Translations under genes and position numbers: made by a program
Virus record (IMG/VR): IMGVR_UViG_3300045965_000090
Coordinates: 1-22,430 of that record
Source: a virus
DNA: 22,430 bases
Reading direction: 5' to 3' (one strand)
The notes under the pieces: model-generated
Seen by the model: the letters and a program-made list of their open reading frames with translations, nothing else
Databases searched by the model: none
Told to the model about the DNA's origin: nothing
Part shown: positions 1 to 7,091 of the stretch, piece after piece
Numbering within the stretch: the stretch's first letter is position 1
How the letters are laid out: every line of letters begins with the position of its first letter

Positions 1-699
1 GCCGCGAACATCGGCAGCGTGTTTGGAGACTTGCTGCATGAGGTGGAGAAGGCCGGCAAAACGGGACTGGACTTCGCCTCGCCGCGCGCCTGCTTCACCT
101 CCTGGGACTTGGGCATCGCGGACAAAACGGCAATCTGGGTCTGGGCGCTCACCCCCGAGGGCCTTACGCTATTCGACTACATCGAGGCGTCCGGCAAGCC
201 CTTCTCCTTCTTCGCAGATTGGCTGAAAGGCAAAGACTACAAGTACCTCAAGCACTGGCTGCCGCATGACGCACGGGCTCGAAACCTCCTCACCGGCGGG
301 ACTGTCGTCGAGCTGGCGTCTGCCGCGTTCGGTGCCGAGAACGTCGGCATCACCCCCGAGCTGTCCTTGGCGGATGGCATCCAGGCGGCGAGGTGGCTGC
401 TCCAGAAACCCATTCGCTTTCACCGACGCTGCGAGGAAGGCGTCGAGGCGCTCAAGGCATATGCCTACGATTGGGATGATGAGAAGAAAGCTTTTAGCAA
501 GAAACCATTGCACGACTGGTCGAGCCACGGGGCGGATGCATTCCGCTACGTCGCGTGTGTCGTCCGCGTGTCTGAGGCGATGGTGGACGGCCCTGCCCAG
601 AAGGTGGTGAAGATGCCCAAGCCCATTACCGAAGTGACGACGCTTGACAACCTCTGGCGCGAGGAAGCAGCCAAGCGTGACAACTTCAGGAGGATTTGA
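1..699 (+). CDS. Terminase large subunit, C-terminal (nuclease) part, 5'-truncated
   Basis: The open frame runs from the first base of the window, so the N-terminal ATPase domain lies upstream and the in-frame GTG at 19 is not the true start. The visible part looks like the RNase-H-fold nuclease domain of phage large terminases, which cuts concatemeric DNA during packaging at the portal. Candidate metal-binding acidic residues, numbered from the codon at 19, are D30 in SWDLG, D84 in LPHDAR and D173 in HDWSSHGADAFRY; the last is the usual closing motif of this domain. The C-terminus after about residue 190 is a basic tail. The stop codon overlaps the portal start (TGATG). The portal immediately downstream supports the call. 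Confidence is high for family, but the ATPase motifs cannot be checked here. Confidence 0.9.
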   Translation, partial: AANIGSVFGDLLHEVEKAGKTGLDFASPRACFTSWDLGIADKTAIWVWALTPEGLTLFDYIEASGKPFSFFADWLKGKDYKYLKHWLPHDARARNLLTGGTVVELASAAFGAENVGITPELSLADGIQAARWLLQKPIRFHRRCEEGVEALKAYAYDWDDEKKAFSKKPLHDWSSHGADAFRYVACVVRVSEAMVDGPAQKVVKMPKPITEVTTLDNLWREEAAKRDNFRRI

Positions 700-2711
700 T
701 GAATCCATACGGCGAACAATCCGCCTCTGACTATGAGCAGACGCCCTCGGGCTGGGCGCAGCGCTGGCGCGTAGAACTCCAGGCAGCCAAGAAGGAGGTC
801 GAGACGTTTCACACGCAAGGCGACTCGGTGCTCGAGCGATTCCGGGACGAGAAGCGTGAGAGCGCCAAGACAAAGCGCGTGGCTATTTTTACGTCCAACA
901 TCCAATTCATGCGTTGCATCCTGTACGGCAGGACGCCATCCGTCTCCGTTCAGCGCAAGTGGAAGGATGCGAATGCGGACGTGGCCCGCGTCGCGGGCGT
1001 CATCCTCGAGCGGCTCCTCAACGCCGATGTCTGTCGCGATGGAGACAGCTACGCGCAGACGCTGGGCTATGCGCTGGATGACAGACTCTTGCCCGGGCTT
1101 GGGACAGCAACAGTGCGCTATGAGGCACACATCGAACAACGAGTCGACTCGGCAACGGGCATTTCGTCGGATGCGCTCGTCGATGAGTACGCCGAAGTCG
1201 ACTACGTGCACTGGAAGTCCCAGCTTTGGAGCTGCGGCAGCCGTGTTTTCGGCGAGCGGCGCTGGTGGGCTTACGAGAAGCTGATGACCAAGGAGCAGCT
1301 ACAAAAGCGCTTTGGACCCGAGCCATCGGATGACAGCGTGGAAGCCCGAGCTCGCCGAGCGCTCGTCGACTCAGTGCCGATGAAGGGGAAGTCTGGTCAA
1401 TATGCGAGTCAGAATGGGAGCGAGTACAAGACGGAACCTTGGAGTCGCGCGTGCGTCTGGGAAATCTGGAGCAAGGAGGACGGGGCCGTCTACTGGTACG
1501 TGGACGGCATGGATGTGACGCTGGACATGCAAAGGCCCAACCAGACAGACGGCCTCATTGCGTTCGAGGCGTTCTGGCCAGGGCCGCGCCCCATGTCGGC
1601 GAACCTCACCACGACGTCCGAAGTCCCCAAGGCGGACTTCATCCTGGTGCAGGACACGTACAACGAGATTGACCGGGCGCAGACCCGAGCCGCGGACCTA
1701 ATCGAAATGGCCCGCGTGCGTGGCTGGTATGACAAGCGCGTTGGGAAGGACATCTCCGCCGTAGCCGGCGCATGGGAAGGCGCACTCACTCCCGTTGAGA
1801 ATCTCGCGGGACTGTCCGAGAGGGGCGGCATCGTCGGGCTCATCGAGTGGTACCCGGTGGACCGAATCGTGGCGGCGCTTCAGCAAGTGCTTCAGTACAA
1901 GCAAGAGCAAGAGGCGGAAGCCGACAGAGTCTCAGGCATCGCGGACATCATGCGCGGGCAGGCCATAGCGCCTGGTGCCACGGCCACGGAGCAAGGCATC
2001 AAGGCGGGCTTTGGCTCGGTGCGTATGCAGGCGCTTCAGGACGAATTCGCTCGCTTCGCGACGGACATCCAGAAACTCAAGGCCGAAGTGATTGCGAAGC
2101 GCTTCAGTCCAGAAACCATCATCCGCCGAAGCGGCATCATGCAGACGGCGGACGGGGCCAACCCCGAACTCGTCATGCAGGCGGTGGGCCTGCTCAAGTC
2201 CCGCTGGTGGGAGTACGCCATCGAGGTGAAGCCGGAGTCCATCAACCTGACGGACCTCTCCTCGATGCGGAGCGAGAAGCAAGACACGCTTTCGGCGCTA
2301 GGCGGCTTCCTTCAAATTGCAGCGCCCATCGCGCAGCAGTTTCCCGGCAGCGCGCCCTACCTCATCGAACTGTGCAAGTGGACATTGGCGGGGACGCGCG
2401 GCGCGTCTACGGCCGAAGGCATCTTCGACAAGATGGCTGAAGCGGCGCAGCAGATGGCGGCGCAGCAAGCGGCCAACCCCCAGCCGCAGCAGATGGACCC
2501 GAAGCTTCAGGCGCAGATGCTCAAGAATCAAGGGGAGCAAGCGAAACTCGACAAGGAGCTACAGAACGACCTGGTCCGCTTGCAGGCGGAGACGGCCGCC
2601 AAGGGCGAGCAGGAGAAGCAGCAGGCGCAAGCGAACGTCGCCGAGGCCAGGGCAAAGGCGCTCGTCACGCAAAGCAATCGACTCGTTCCAAATGGGAGGC
2701 CTTTCCGATGA
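699..2711 (+). CDS. Portal protein, P22-like (podovirus type)
   Basis: A 670-aa protein that would form the dodecameric ring at one capsid vertex, the channel for DNA packaging and exit and the docking site of the terminase. I chose the ATG at 699, which overlaps the terminase stop and sits 5 nt after AGGAGG; an in-frame TTG at 696 is too close to that ribosome site. The size and the order terminase-portal-scaffold-capsid fit P22-type portals, as does the middle segment around VPKADFILVQDTYNEIDRAQ. The last ~95 residues are Gln/Ala/Lys-rich with a strong coiled-coil pattern (from about residue 575), like the helical C-terminal barrel or crown of large portals. The assignment rests on recognition of sequence style and position, not on a computed alignment. 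Confidence 0.88.
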   Translation: MNPYGEQSASDYEQTPSGWAQRWRVELQAAKKEVETFHTQGDSVLERFRDEKRESAKTKRVAIFTSNIQFMRCILYGRTPSVSVQRKWKDANADVARVAGVILERLLNADVCRDGDSYAQTLGYALDDRLLPGLGTATVRYEAHIEQRVDSATGISSDALVDEYAEVDYVHWKSQLWSCGSRVFGERRWWAYEKLMTKEQLQKRFGPEPSDDSVEARARRALVDSVPMKGKSGQYASQNGSEYKTEPWSRACVWEIWSKEDGAVYWYVDGMDVTLDMQRPNQTDGLIAFEAFWPGPRPMSANLTTTSEVPKADFILVQDTYNEIDRAQTRAADLIEMARVRGWYDKRVGKDISAVAGAWEGALTPVENLAGLSERGGIVGLIEWYPVDRIVAALQQVLQYKQEQEAEADRVSGIADIMRGQAIAPGATATEQGIKAGFGSVRMQALQDEFARFATDIQKLKAEVIAKRFSPETIIRRSGIMQTADGANPELVMQAVGLLKSRWWEYAIEVKPESINLTDLSSMRSEKQDTLSALGGFLQIAAPIAQQFPGSAPYLIELCKWTLAGTRGASTAEGIFDKMAEAAQQMAAQQAANPQPQQMDPKLQAQMLKNQGEQAKLDKELQNDLVRLQAETAAKGEQEKQQAQANVAEARAKALVTQSNRLVPNGRPFR

Positions 2712-2758
2712 ATCGCGACATGACGCCAGGCGATGACGACCAGATGGAAGGTAACTAG
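2708..2758 (+). CDS. Possible 16-aa micro-ORF between portal and FN3 gene
   Basis: An ATG overlaps the portal stop (ATGA) and is preceded by GGAGG with 8 nt spacing. It opens a frame of 16 codons, MNRDMTPGDDDQMEGN, ending in TAG three bases before the next gene. It is acidic and hydrophilic with no recognisable domain. It could be a real micro-protein, or simply a translational bridge that carries ribosomes from the portal gene into the FN3 gene. Evidence is only the ribosome site and the overlap geometry. Confidence 0.3.
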   Translation: MNRDMTPGDDDQMEGN

Positions 2759-2761
2759 GCC

Positions 2762-3565
2762 ATGGCGAACAAGCCGCTCGCACCCATCATCGGCGGTGCC
2801 ACCGCAGGCAACGCGCAGGCAACCGTCACGTTTGCTCCGCCCTCGAGCGATGGCGGCGCACCGATTACGAGCTATTTGGCCACGTCTACGCCCGACGGAT
2901 TCATCGGGACGGGCGCGGCGAGTCCCATCACCGTCACAAACCTCCACAACGGCACCGCCTACACGTTCAAGGTACGTGCGACGAACGAGGTAGGCACGGG
3001 GCCAGAGTCACAGGCGTCGAATTCTGTAACCCCGGCGACCGTGCCAGGCGCGCCGCTCATCGGTGCTGCTTACGCCGGAAACGCGCAAGCGATGGTTTCA
3101 TTCACGCCGCCGACAACGAATGGTGGGAGCGCCATAGTCAGCTACACGGCGACGTCGAGTCCTGGAGGCATCTCGAGAAGTGGCCCCGCGAGTCCGCTTC
3201 TCGTTGAGGGCCTCGCCAATGGGACGACGTACACGTTTAGCGTCACGGCTACCAATGCGGTCGGGACAGGCCCACCCTCGTCGGTCTCGAATGCAGTGGC
3301 ACCGAGCGCCGAGCCAACGTCGGGGCAGGCCAAGCTAGAACTCATCGACACATTCGCAACGGCCGCGATGTCGGCGCTGATTATGGCGCACGCGACACAC
3401 TCGGTGGCCCCGCCCGCGAATCACTACCTGCGTGTCGCGCAAGACGCGTACCTCGCCGCGCAGGCGATGCTTAACGCCCGCCTGGCGGCGCTCGAGAAAT
3501 TCATCCCGATGGCCATCCCGTTGGGCCTCCCAGCGCCGTTACCGCCACAACCGGAGCCACCATGA
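2762..3565 (+). CDS. Fibronectin type III repeat protein with C-terminal small phage domain; probable virion decoration
   Basis: A 267-aa protein with two tandem FN3 domains, about residues 4-93 and 94-182. Both show the FN3 signatures GNAQA-V-F-PP, GG..I.SY.A.S.P, and NGT.YTF.V.ATN.VGTGP.S..SN.V.P, and they are clearly duplicates of each other. A helical domain at about 187-245 follows, then a Pro-rich tail. FN3 and other Ig-like domains in phage structural regions are usually surface-displayed decorations thought to bind cell-surface or environmental carbohydrates; that role here is inference. The C-terminal domain resembles the whole protein encoded by the next gene, with which it overlaps by ATGA. 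The start ATG follows the micro-ORF stop by three bases; GGAAGG upstream is 12 nt away, so translation may rely on coupling. Confidence 0.8.
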   Translation: MANKPLAPIIGGATAGNAQATVTFAPPSSDGGAPITSYLATSTPDGFIGTGAASPITVTNLHNGTAYTFKVRATNEVGTGPESQASNSVTPATVPGAPLIGAAYAGNAQAMVSFTPPTTNGGSAIVSYTATSSPGGISRSGPASPLLVEGLANGTTYTFSVTATNAVGTGPPSSVSNAVAPSAEPTSGQAKLELIDTFATAAMSALIMAHATHSVAPPANHYLRVAQDAYLAAQAMLNARLAALEKFIPMAIPLGLPAPLPPQPEPP

Positions 3566-3780
3566 CTCGCTCGCCGCCCTATGTGAATCCCGCGGAGCTG
3601 GCGCTGCTCGACTGGTACGCGGGCTGTGCGCTCCCGGGCCTCATCGCGGACCCACACGCTGACCATTCGACTTTCGAGGAGGTGTCGCAGGACGCTTTCG
3701 ACATCGCCCGCGAAATGCTCAAAGCACGCTCGAGGCACGTCCCGCGTGAGGCCGTCCCGACAGAGGAGCCGACGCCGTGA
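3562..3780 (+). CDS. Small phage protein (72 aa), paralogue of the FN3 protein's C-terminal domain
   Basis: A 72-aa protein of unknown function. Residues 10-56 (PAELALLDWYAGCALPGLIA, then SQDAFDIAREMLKAR) align with residues 188-240 of the preceding FN3 protein (KLELIDTFATAAMSALIMAH, then AQDAYLAAQAMLNAR). This pattern, a short helix, a variable loop and A..A(Y/F).IA..ML.AR at the end, recurs in many short uncharacterised phage proteins in virion gene clusters. The ATGA overlap with the upstream stop and the GTGA overlap with the downstream gene make it part of a coupled run. I cannot name a function; interaction with virion or assembly partners is a guess from position. Confidence 0.7.
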   Translation: MTRSPPYVNPAELALLDWYAGCALPGLIADPHADHSTFEEVSQDAFDIAREMLKARSRHVPREAVPTEEPTP

Positions 3781-4136
3781 GGCGCTACCGCATCTACTTC
3801 ACGCGAGGCGGCATGCCCTGCGAGCCGTACACGATCGAGGGCGATGAAGAGTCAGAGGGCCAGCAGGCGCCGAAGCTCCAAATCATCACGGGCAAATGCC
3901 ACGAGGGCCAAGTGGCGCCCGATGGCACCCTCATCGACACCCGGCGAAAACGCGAGGAGTACAAGCGGCGGGCCGGCGTCGAGGACGAATCCGACTGCAG
4001 AGAGTTCGTTCAGAAGCGCAAGCGCGAACGCGAAGCATTCTTTCTGGGCGAGCAACCCATAGGCCCCTACCGAGAAGCAGCGGCGGAGGCCTTTCGCGAG
4101 CTACGCGAAACCAAGGGACGAGGTAGGGACAGATAA
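3777..4136 (+). CDS. Hypothetical phage protein (119 aa) between portal and scaffold
   Basis: It starts at GTG overlapping the previous stop (GTGA) and ends in TAA overlapping the scaffold ATG (TAATG). The central part, PDGTLIDTRRKREEYKRRAG followed by VEDESDCREF, resembles a motif in short proteins that sit just upstream of scaffold genes in many podoviruses and siphoviruses (a G..I.sR....e..k..G..e stretch). The C-terminal half is a charged helix rich in Arg, Glu and Lys. No enzyme motif or membrane segment is present. Position suggests a head-assembly accessory role, which is inference. Confidence 0.65.
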   Translation: MRRYRIYFTRGGMPCEPYTIEGDEESEGQQAPKLQIITGKCHEGQVAPDGTLIDTRRKREEYKRRAGVEDESDCREFVQKRKREREAFFLGEQPIGPYREAAAEAFRELRETKGRGRDR

Positions 4137-5293
4137 TGGATGAGAGTGACAACATTCACGCCGAAGCACAGGCGGCGTTCGAGAGCCTCACGGGCACGGC
4201 CGAAAGCGCACCGGAACCAGCCCCAACGCCACCACCGCCTACGCCAACGCCCGCGCAGTCCGAAGCCAAGCCGCTGGAAGTCCCCGCGCCAGCGCAGGCC
4301 GCGTCGATCGAGAAGTCGACGCAGGTAGCCCCGCAGCCCGGACGAGACGAAAAGGGTCGTTTTCTTCCGGGGGCCACCAATGGCGCGCGCACGGTGGCGC
4401 CCAAGCCAGAAGCCACGGCGAAGACGCCAGAGCCACAAGCGCCCGCGGGCACTGAAGCAGCGGCGCCACAGCCCGGAGCGACCGACGTCTCCAAGCCGCC
4501 GGTGGGGTTTGGTCCGCTGGCCAGGGCCAAGTGGGAAGCCACCCCGGTTGAGGTGCGCGAGGACATCTGGCAGCGGGAGAAGTCAGTCTCGCAGGCCCTG
4601 CGCGCCTCGACGGAGGCTAGGCAGTTTCATGACGCCTGGCAGAAAGTCTCGGCGCCCTATGAGGCGATGTTTCGCGCCGAGGGCGTGGATCACTTAACCG
4701 GCATTCAGAATCTGCTTCAGTCGATGGCGGTGCTTCATGGCCCGATGCCGTCCGCCAAAGCGGCGATTGTGGCCAGCATCATCAAAAACTATGGCGCCCC
4801 CATCGAGGGCGTGCTTCAGCTTTTGGGCGTCGACGTCAAGGACGGCCAGCTCTCGGCCGCGCAGCCGCAGGTTTCTTCCGACTGGGCGCAGGCCCAGCAG
4901 CACATCAGTCAGCTTCAGCAGCGCATCTCCGACATGGAAGCGCAGCGCGCCCAGGCCGGCGAGCAGTGGGCCAAGGGGCATGTGGCGGACTTCCGGCGCA
5001 TGCACGAATTCTACGATGATTTGAAGGACGACATCGCGAAGCTGTACTCCGCGGGCTACGAGCTCGAGGAGGCCTACGAGCTCGCCGCCTACCGAAACCC
5101 CCAGACGCGAAAGCTGGTCCAGGAGAAAGAGGCCCAGGCGCAGCTTCAACAGCAGCAGGCCCAGGCGCAAAAGGCCAAGGCGGCATCCGCCAGCGTTCGG
5201 AGCGCCCCCGTAGCGACGCCGAGGGCTCCGGTGGGGGATGACCACTACTCAGAGGCCGCGGCCGCCTACCAGGAGCTCCTCGCGCGGGGGTAG
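4136..5293 (+). CDS. Capsid scaffolding protein
   Basis: A 385-aa protein expected to guide procapsid assembly and then leave the shell. Residues ~20-125 are acidic, Pro/Ala-rich and disordered-looking. Residues ~130-240 carry the conserved core of phage scaffolds: FGPLARAKWEATPVEVREDI, a QREKSVSQALR helix, the WQKVSAPYEAMF segment, and the end of the core in IIKNYGAPIEGVLQLLGVD. Residues ~250-285 and ~315-350 are Gln-rich coiled coils, and the C-terminus is short and basic, as is common for the coat-binding end. The position upstream of the capsid gene is canonical. No protease motif is visible. Its frame overlaps the upstream TAA by one base. Confidence 0.85.
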   Translation: MDESDNIHAEAQAAFESLTGTAESAPEPAPTPPPPTPTPAQSEAKPLEVPAPAQAASIEKSTQVAPQPGRDEKGRFLPGATNGARTVAPKPEATAKTPEPQAPAGTEAAAPQPGATDVSKPPVGFGPLARAKWEATPVEVREDIWQREKSVSQALRASTEARQFHDAWQKVSAPYEAMFRAEGVDHLTGIQNLLQSMAVLHGPMPSAKAAIVASIIKNYGAPIEGVLQLLGVDVKDGQLSAAQPQVSSDWAQAQQHISQLQQRISDMEAQRAQAGEQWAKGHVADFRRMHEFYDDLKDDIAKLYSAGYELEEAYELAAYRNPQTRKLVQEKEAQAQLQQQQAQAQKAKAASASVRSAPVATPRAPVGDDHYSEAAAAYQELLARG

Positions 5294-5295
5294 GG

Positions 5296-5324
5296 TTGCG
5301 CATGCCATATGGGTTCCATATGCT
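5296..5324 (+). promoter_or_regulatory. Candidate promoter with operator-like CATATGG/CCATATG repeat
   Basis: Just after the scaffold stop, CATATGG (5306-5312) and CCATATG (5316-5322) form a perfect 7-bp inverted repeat separated by 3 bp. The same bases hold two direct copies of CCATATG whose starts are 11 bp apart, about one helical turn. The A/T-rich block stands out in GC-rich surroundings. A weak sigma70-like pair, TTGCGC (5296-5301) and TATGCT (5319-5324) with a 17-bp spacer, would put the repeat between -35 and -10. Ribbon-helix-helix repressors such as Arc bind sites of this geometry, and such a protein is encoded two genes downstream. A short RNA hairpin is the alternative reading. 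Confidence 0.4.
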
Positions 5325-5344
5325 AGCCCCAGAAAGGGGAGTGC

Positions 5345-5605
5345 ATGGCGGGAATCAATGGGAATGGCGGCAGCGGGAAGGACCTCTGGGTTGAAGTTCG
5401 TGAGTCCGTCGAGCAGTTGCAGTCGGACGTGGATGGCTGGGTCGATGACATCGCGGACTTGACGGACATCGTGACGCGGCTGGACAGGCGTTCTCGTCAC
5501 ATGCAGCGCAGCGTAAAGCGCTTCGGCGATCGCATCAGCAAACTAGGCGAGCGAATGAAGGCCACGGAAGCGCGGGTGGCAGCGCTCGAAGGGAAGCAGC
5601 CGTGA
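5345..5605 (+). CDS. Small coiled-coil protein (86 aa)
   Basis: The ATG at 5345 follows AAAGGGGA by about 5 nt. After a Gly/Asn-rich start (residues 1-11) nearly the whole chain is a heptad-patterned helix (roughly 12-83), for example VEQLQSDVDGWVDDIADLTD and KRFGDRISKLGERM, so it is probably an oligomeric coiled coil. There are no membrane or catalytic signatures. It is the first gene after the candidate promoter/operator and overlaps the ribbon-helix-helix gene by GTGA. I do not recognise a specific family. Possible roles include head accessory protein or partner of the DNA-binding protein; both are guesses. Confidence 0.7.
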   Translation: MAGINGNGGSGKDLWVEVRESVEQLQSDVDGWVDDIADLTDIVTRLDRRSRHMQRSVKRFGDRISKLGERMKATEARVAALEGKQP

Positions 5606-5850
5606 AGCGCGGACCGCGCGGCCCCGCTGGCAGCGCCGAGACGGCGCTTCTGGTGGGCATGAGTCGGGGACTACGCAGAGACTTGGCCAGGGCGGCGAAG
5701 CGGAGCGGCGTCACCTCGACGGAGTATGTCCGCCAGGCCATCCGCGAGCGGCTCTGGAAAACTGGCGCCCTCCCCTTGCTCGAGGCGAATAAGAAGGCGC
5801 CCCCCAGGGAGGCAGAGGGCGACGCCTTGAAATCAAACGCAGTCGCTTGA
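5602..5850 (+). CDS. Ribbon-helix-helix (Arc/CopG-like) DNA-binding protein
   Basis: An 82-aa protein starting at GTG within the GTGA overlap. Residues ~14-52 match the RHH fold: a beta-strand (TALLVGM), helix A (SRGLRRDLARAAKRSG) and helix B (STEYVRQAIRERL). The ending YVRQAIRERL corresponds to the conserved sefiR.air..l pattern. The N-terminus is basic (KRGPRGP). Proteins of this fold act as dimers whose paired strands enter the major groove. Here it would be a phage regulator encoded between scaffold and capsid. Its likely targets are the phased repeat at 5305-5322 upstream of its own operon, or the region downstream before the capsid gene; both are inference. The stop TGA lies at the start of the structured capsid leader. 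Confidence 0.72.
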   Translation: MKRGPRGPAGSAETALLVGMSRGLRRDLARAAKRSGVTSTEYVRQAIRERLWKTGALPLLEANKKAPPREAEGDALKSNAVA

Positions 5851-6107
5851 CGAGTGCACGCCTTGATGCGCAAATAGCTACGTGCCCTTCTCAAAGGCCT
5901 AGGCGAGCGCGAAATCCGCCCCCACGCCGAACGCCCCAAAGAAGAGCAAAGCGGCCCCGTCCACGGTGCCGCGCCGAGCTGGGAGCGCCATAGGCCCCCA
6001 CCTGGCTCGAAGGTCCCTTGGCGGTAACCTGGGACGCGGGAGCGCCGTGTAAGGCCCCTACCCGCGAAAGGCCGCGACAACCTCGCCTTTTGCGGAGCCC
6101 TGGGACT
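5851..6107 (+). promoter_or_regulatory. Structured 257-nt leader of the major capsid gene
   Basis: No coding frame is supported here. Five successive inverted repeats can be drawn: GCGGC/GCCGC with inner CCG/CGG (5951-5972); CGAGCTGGG/CCTGGCTCG (5975-6009); GTCCC/GGGAC (6013-6035); CGCGGG/CCCGCG (6035-6066); and AAAGGC/GCCTTT (6067-6090). The capsid ribosome site GGAG (6094-6097) follows the last. The third and fourth share base 6035 and would compete at that edge. A weak TTGACG (5847-5852) has no convincing -10. The leader could regulate or stabilise capsid mRNA, the message needed in the largest amount. Structure in GC-rich DNA arises easily by chance, so only the second and fourth hairpins (listed separately) are strongly notable. 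Confidence 0.5.
5975..6066 (+). repeat. Two tandem hairpins with a shared internal loop (candidate RNA motif)
   Basis: Hairpin A (5975-6009) has a 9-bp outer helix CGAGCTGGG/CCTGGCTCG (two G-T pairs), an internal loop AGC on one side and CCCCA on the other, then GCC/GGC closing an ATA loop. Hairpin B (6035-6066) has a 6-bp outer helix CGCGGG/CCCGCG, an internal loop AGC and CCCTA, then GCC/GGC closing GTGTAA. The internal loop and its closing pairs are the same, while outer stems and terminal loops differ yet still pair. That is the pattern expected of a selected RNA structure present twice. No homologues can be checked here. Confidence 0.5.
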
Positions 6108-7076
6108 ATGGCAGCCCCCAACGCATCCATTTCAGAAATCGCAGTCGTTACCTTGCGCAACCGGCGCGGGAAAATCGCCGACAACATCCTCAAGAACAAC
6201 GCCGGCCTGGCGCGCATCCAGCAGATTGGCAACGCGAACCGCAAAATTACAGGCGGCAGCGAGATTCTCGAAGAAATCGCTTTCGCCGAAAACGGCAACG
6301 CGTCCTGGTACTCGGGCGCAGACCCGCTGGACACCTCGGCCCGAGAGATGTTCACGGCAGCGACGTACTCGCTCAAGCAAGTGGCGGCGGCGTTCACCGT
6401 CACGGGCCTCGAGGAACTCCAAAACTCCGGGCCAGAGCAGAAGATTGATTTGGCCGCGCAGCGCGCGAAAGCGAGCGAGTCTACCCTCCTAAACCTGTGC
6501 GCCGAGGCCTTCTACTCGGATGGCACGGGCTATGGCGGCAAGCAGCTACCGGGCCTAGGCGCGTTCATCATCGCGGCGCCTACCAGCGGCTCGGCCGGCG
6601 GCATCGACCGCTCCAACACCTGGTGGCGAAACGCGGCCACTGGCTCTCTAGGCGTACCCACGTCCGCGAACATCCAGGGCTTCATGAACACCGCGTTCAA
6701 CGGTGTTGTCCGGGGCAACGATGCGCCAGACTTGATTCTCTTTGGCACCACCGTCTACGGGACGTTCGAGGCCTCGCTGCAGCCGCAGCAGCGCTTCACC
6801 GACCCAAAGATGGCGGAGCTGGGCTTCCAGTCGCTCAAGTACAAGGGCGCGGTCGTCGTCCTGGATGGTGGCATCGGCGGCAATTGCCCGGCTGCCGTGG
6901 GCTACATGCTGAACACCAAATACATCCACTGGCGCCCACACAAAGACAGAGACGTCGCCGTGATTGGCGGGGACAGAGTGCCGGTGAATCAGGACGCCAT
7001 CACGCGCATTCTGGCATGGGCCGGTGCGATGACGGTGTCGGGCATGAAGTACCACGTGTATTTCCAGGCTAGCTAG
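6108..7076 (+). CDS. Major capsid protein
   Basis: A 322-aa shell protein. It begins MAAPNASISEIAVVTLRNR, and I placed the start at the ATG at 6108, 10 nt after GGAG; an upstream in-frame TTG at 6018 lies inside the hairpin region and would add a low-complexity leader. Landmarks of this capsid family are visible: GGSEILEEIAFAENGN, the SWYSGADPLD segment, FTAATYSLKQVAAAFTVTGL, IDLAAQRAKASE, and AEAFYSDGTGYGGKQLPGLG, followed by GGIDRSNTWWRN. It is an HK97-fold family common in podo- and siphoviruses. The scaffold upstream and decoration-like protein downstream agree. No protease-processed propeptide is apparent. Confidence 0.92.
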   Translation: MAAPNASISEIAVVTLRNRRGKIADNILKNNAGLARIQQIGNANRKITGGSEILEEIAFAENGNASWYSGADPLDTSAREMFTAATYSLKQVAAAFTVTGLEELQNSGPEQKIDLAAQRAKASESTLLNLCAEAFYSDGTGYGGKQLPGLGAFIIAAPTSGSAGGIDRSNTWWRNAATGSLGVPTSANIQGFMNTAFNGVVRGNDAPDLILFGTTVYGTFEASLQPQQRFTDPKMAELGFQSLKYKGAVVVLDGGIGGNCPAAVGYMLNTKYIHWRPHKDRDVAVIGGDRVPVNQDAITRILAWAGAMTVSGMKYHVYFQAS

Positions 7077-7091
7077 AGAGGACGGGCGCAC

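Noticed and set aside
3123-3136. GGGAGCGCCATAG in the FN3 gene identical to 13 nt of hairpin A
   Set aside because: The pairing partner is absent there, and a 13-nt match between two places in a window this long and GC-rich is expected by chance.
5847-5876. TTGACG at the end of the RHH gene as a capsid promoter -35
   Set aside because: No hexamer at 16-18 bp downstream resembles a -10 element; not enough to call a promoter.
6018-6107. An upstream in-frame TTG start for the capsid gene
   Set aside because: It would translate through the hairpin region and add a 30-residue Arg/Pro-rich segment not expected for this capsid family; the ATG at 6108 has a ribosome site and a typical N-terminus.
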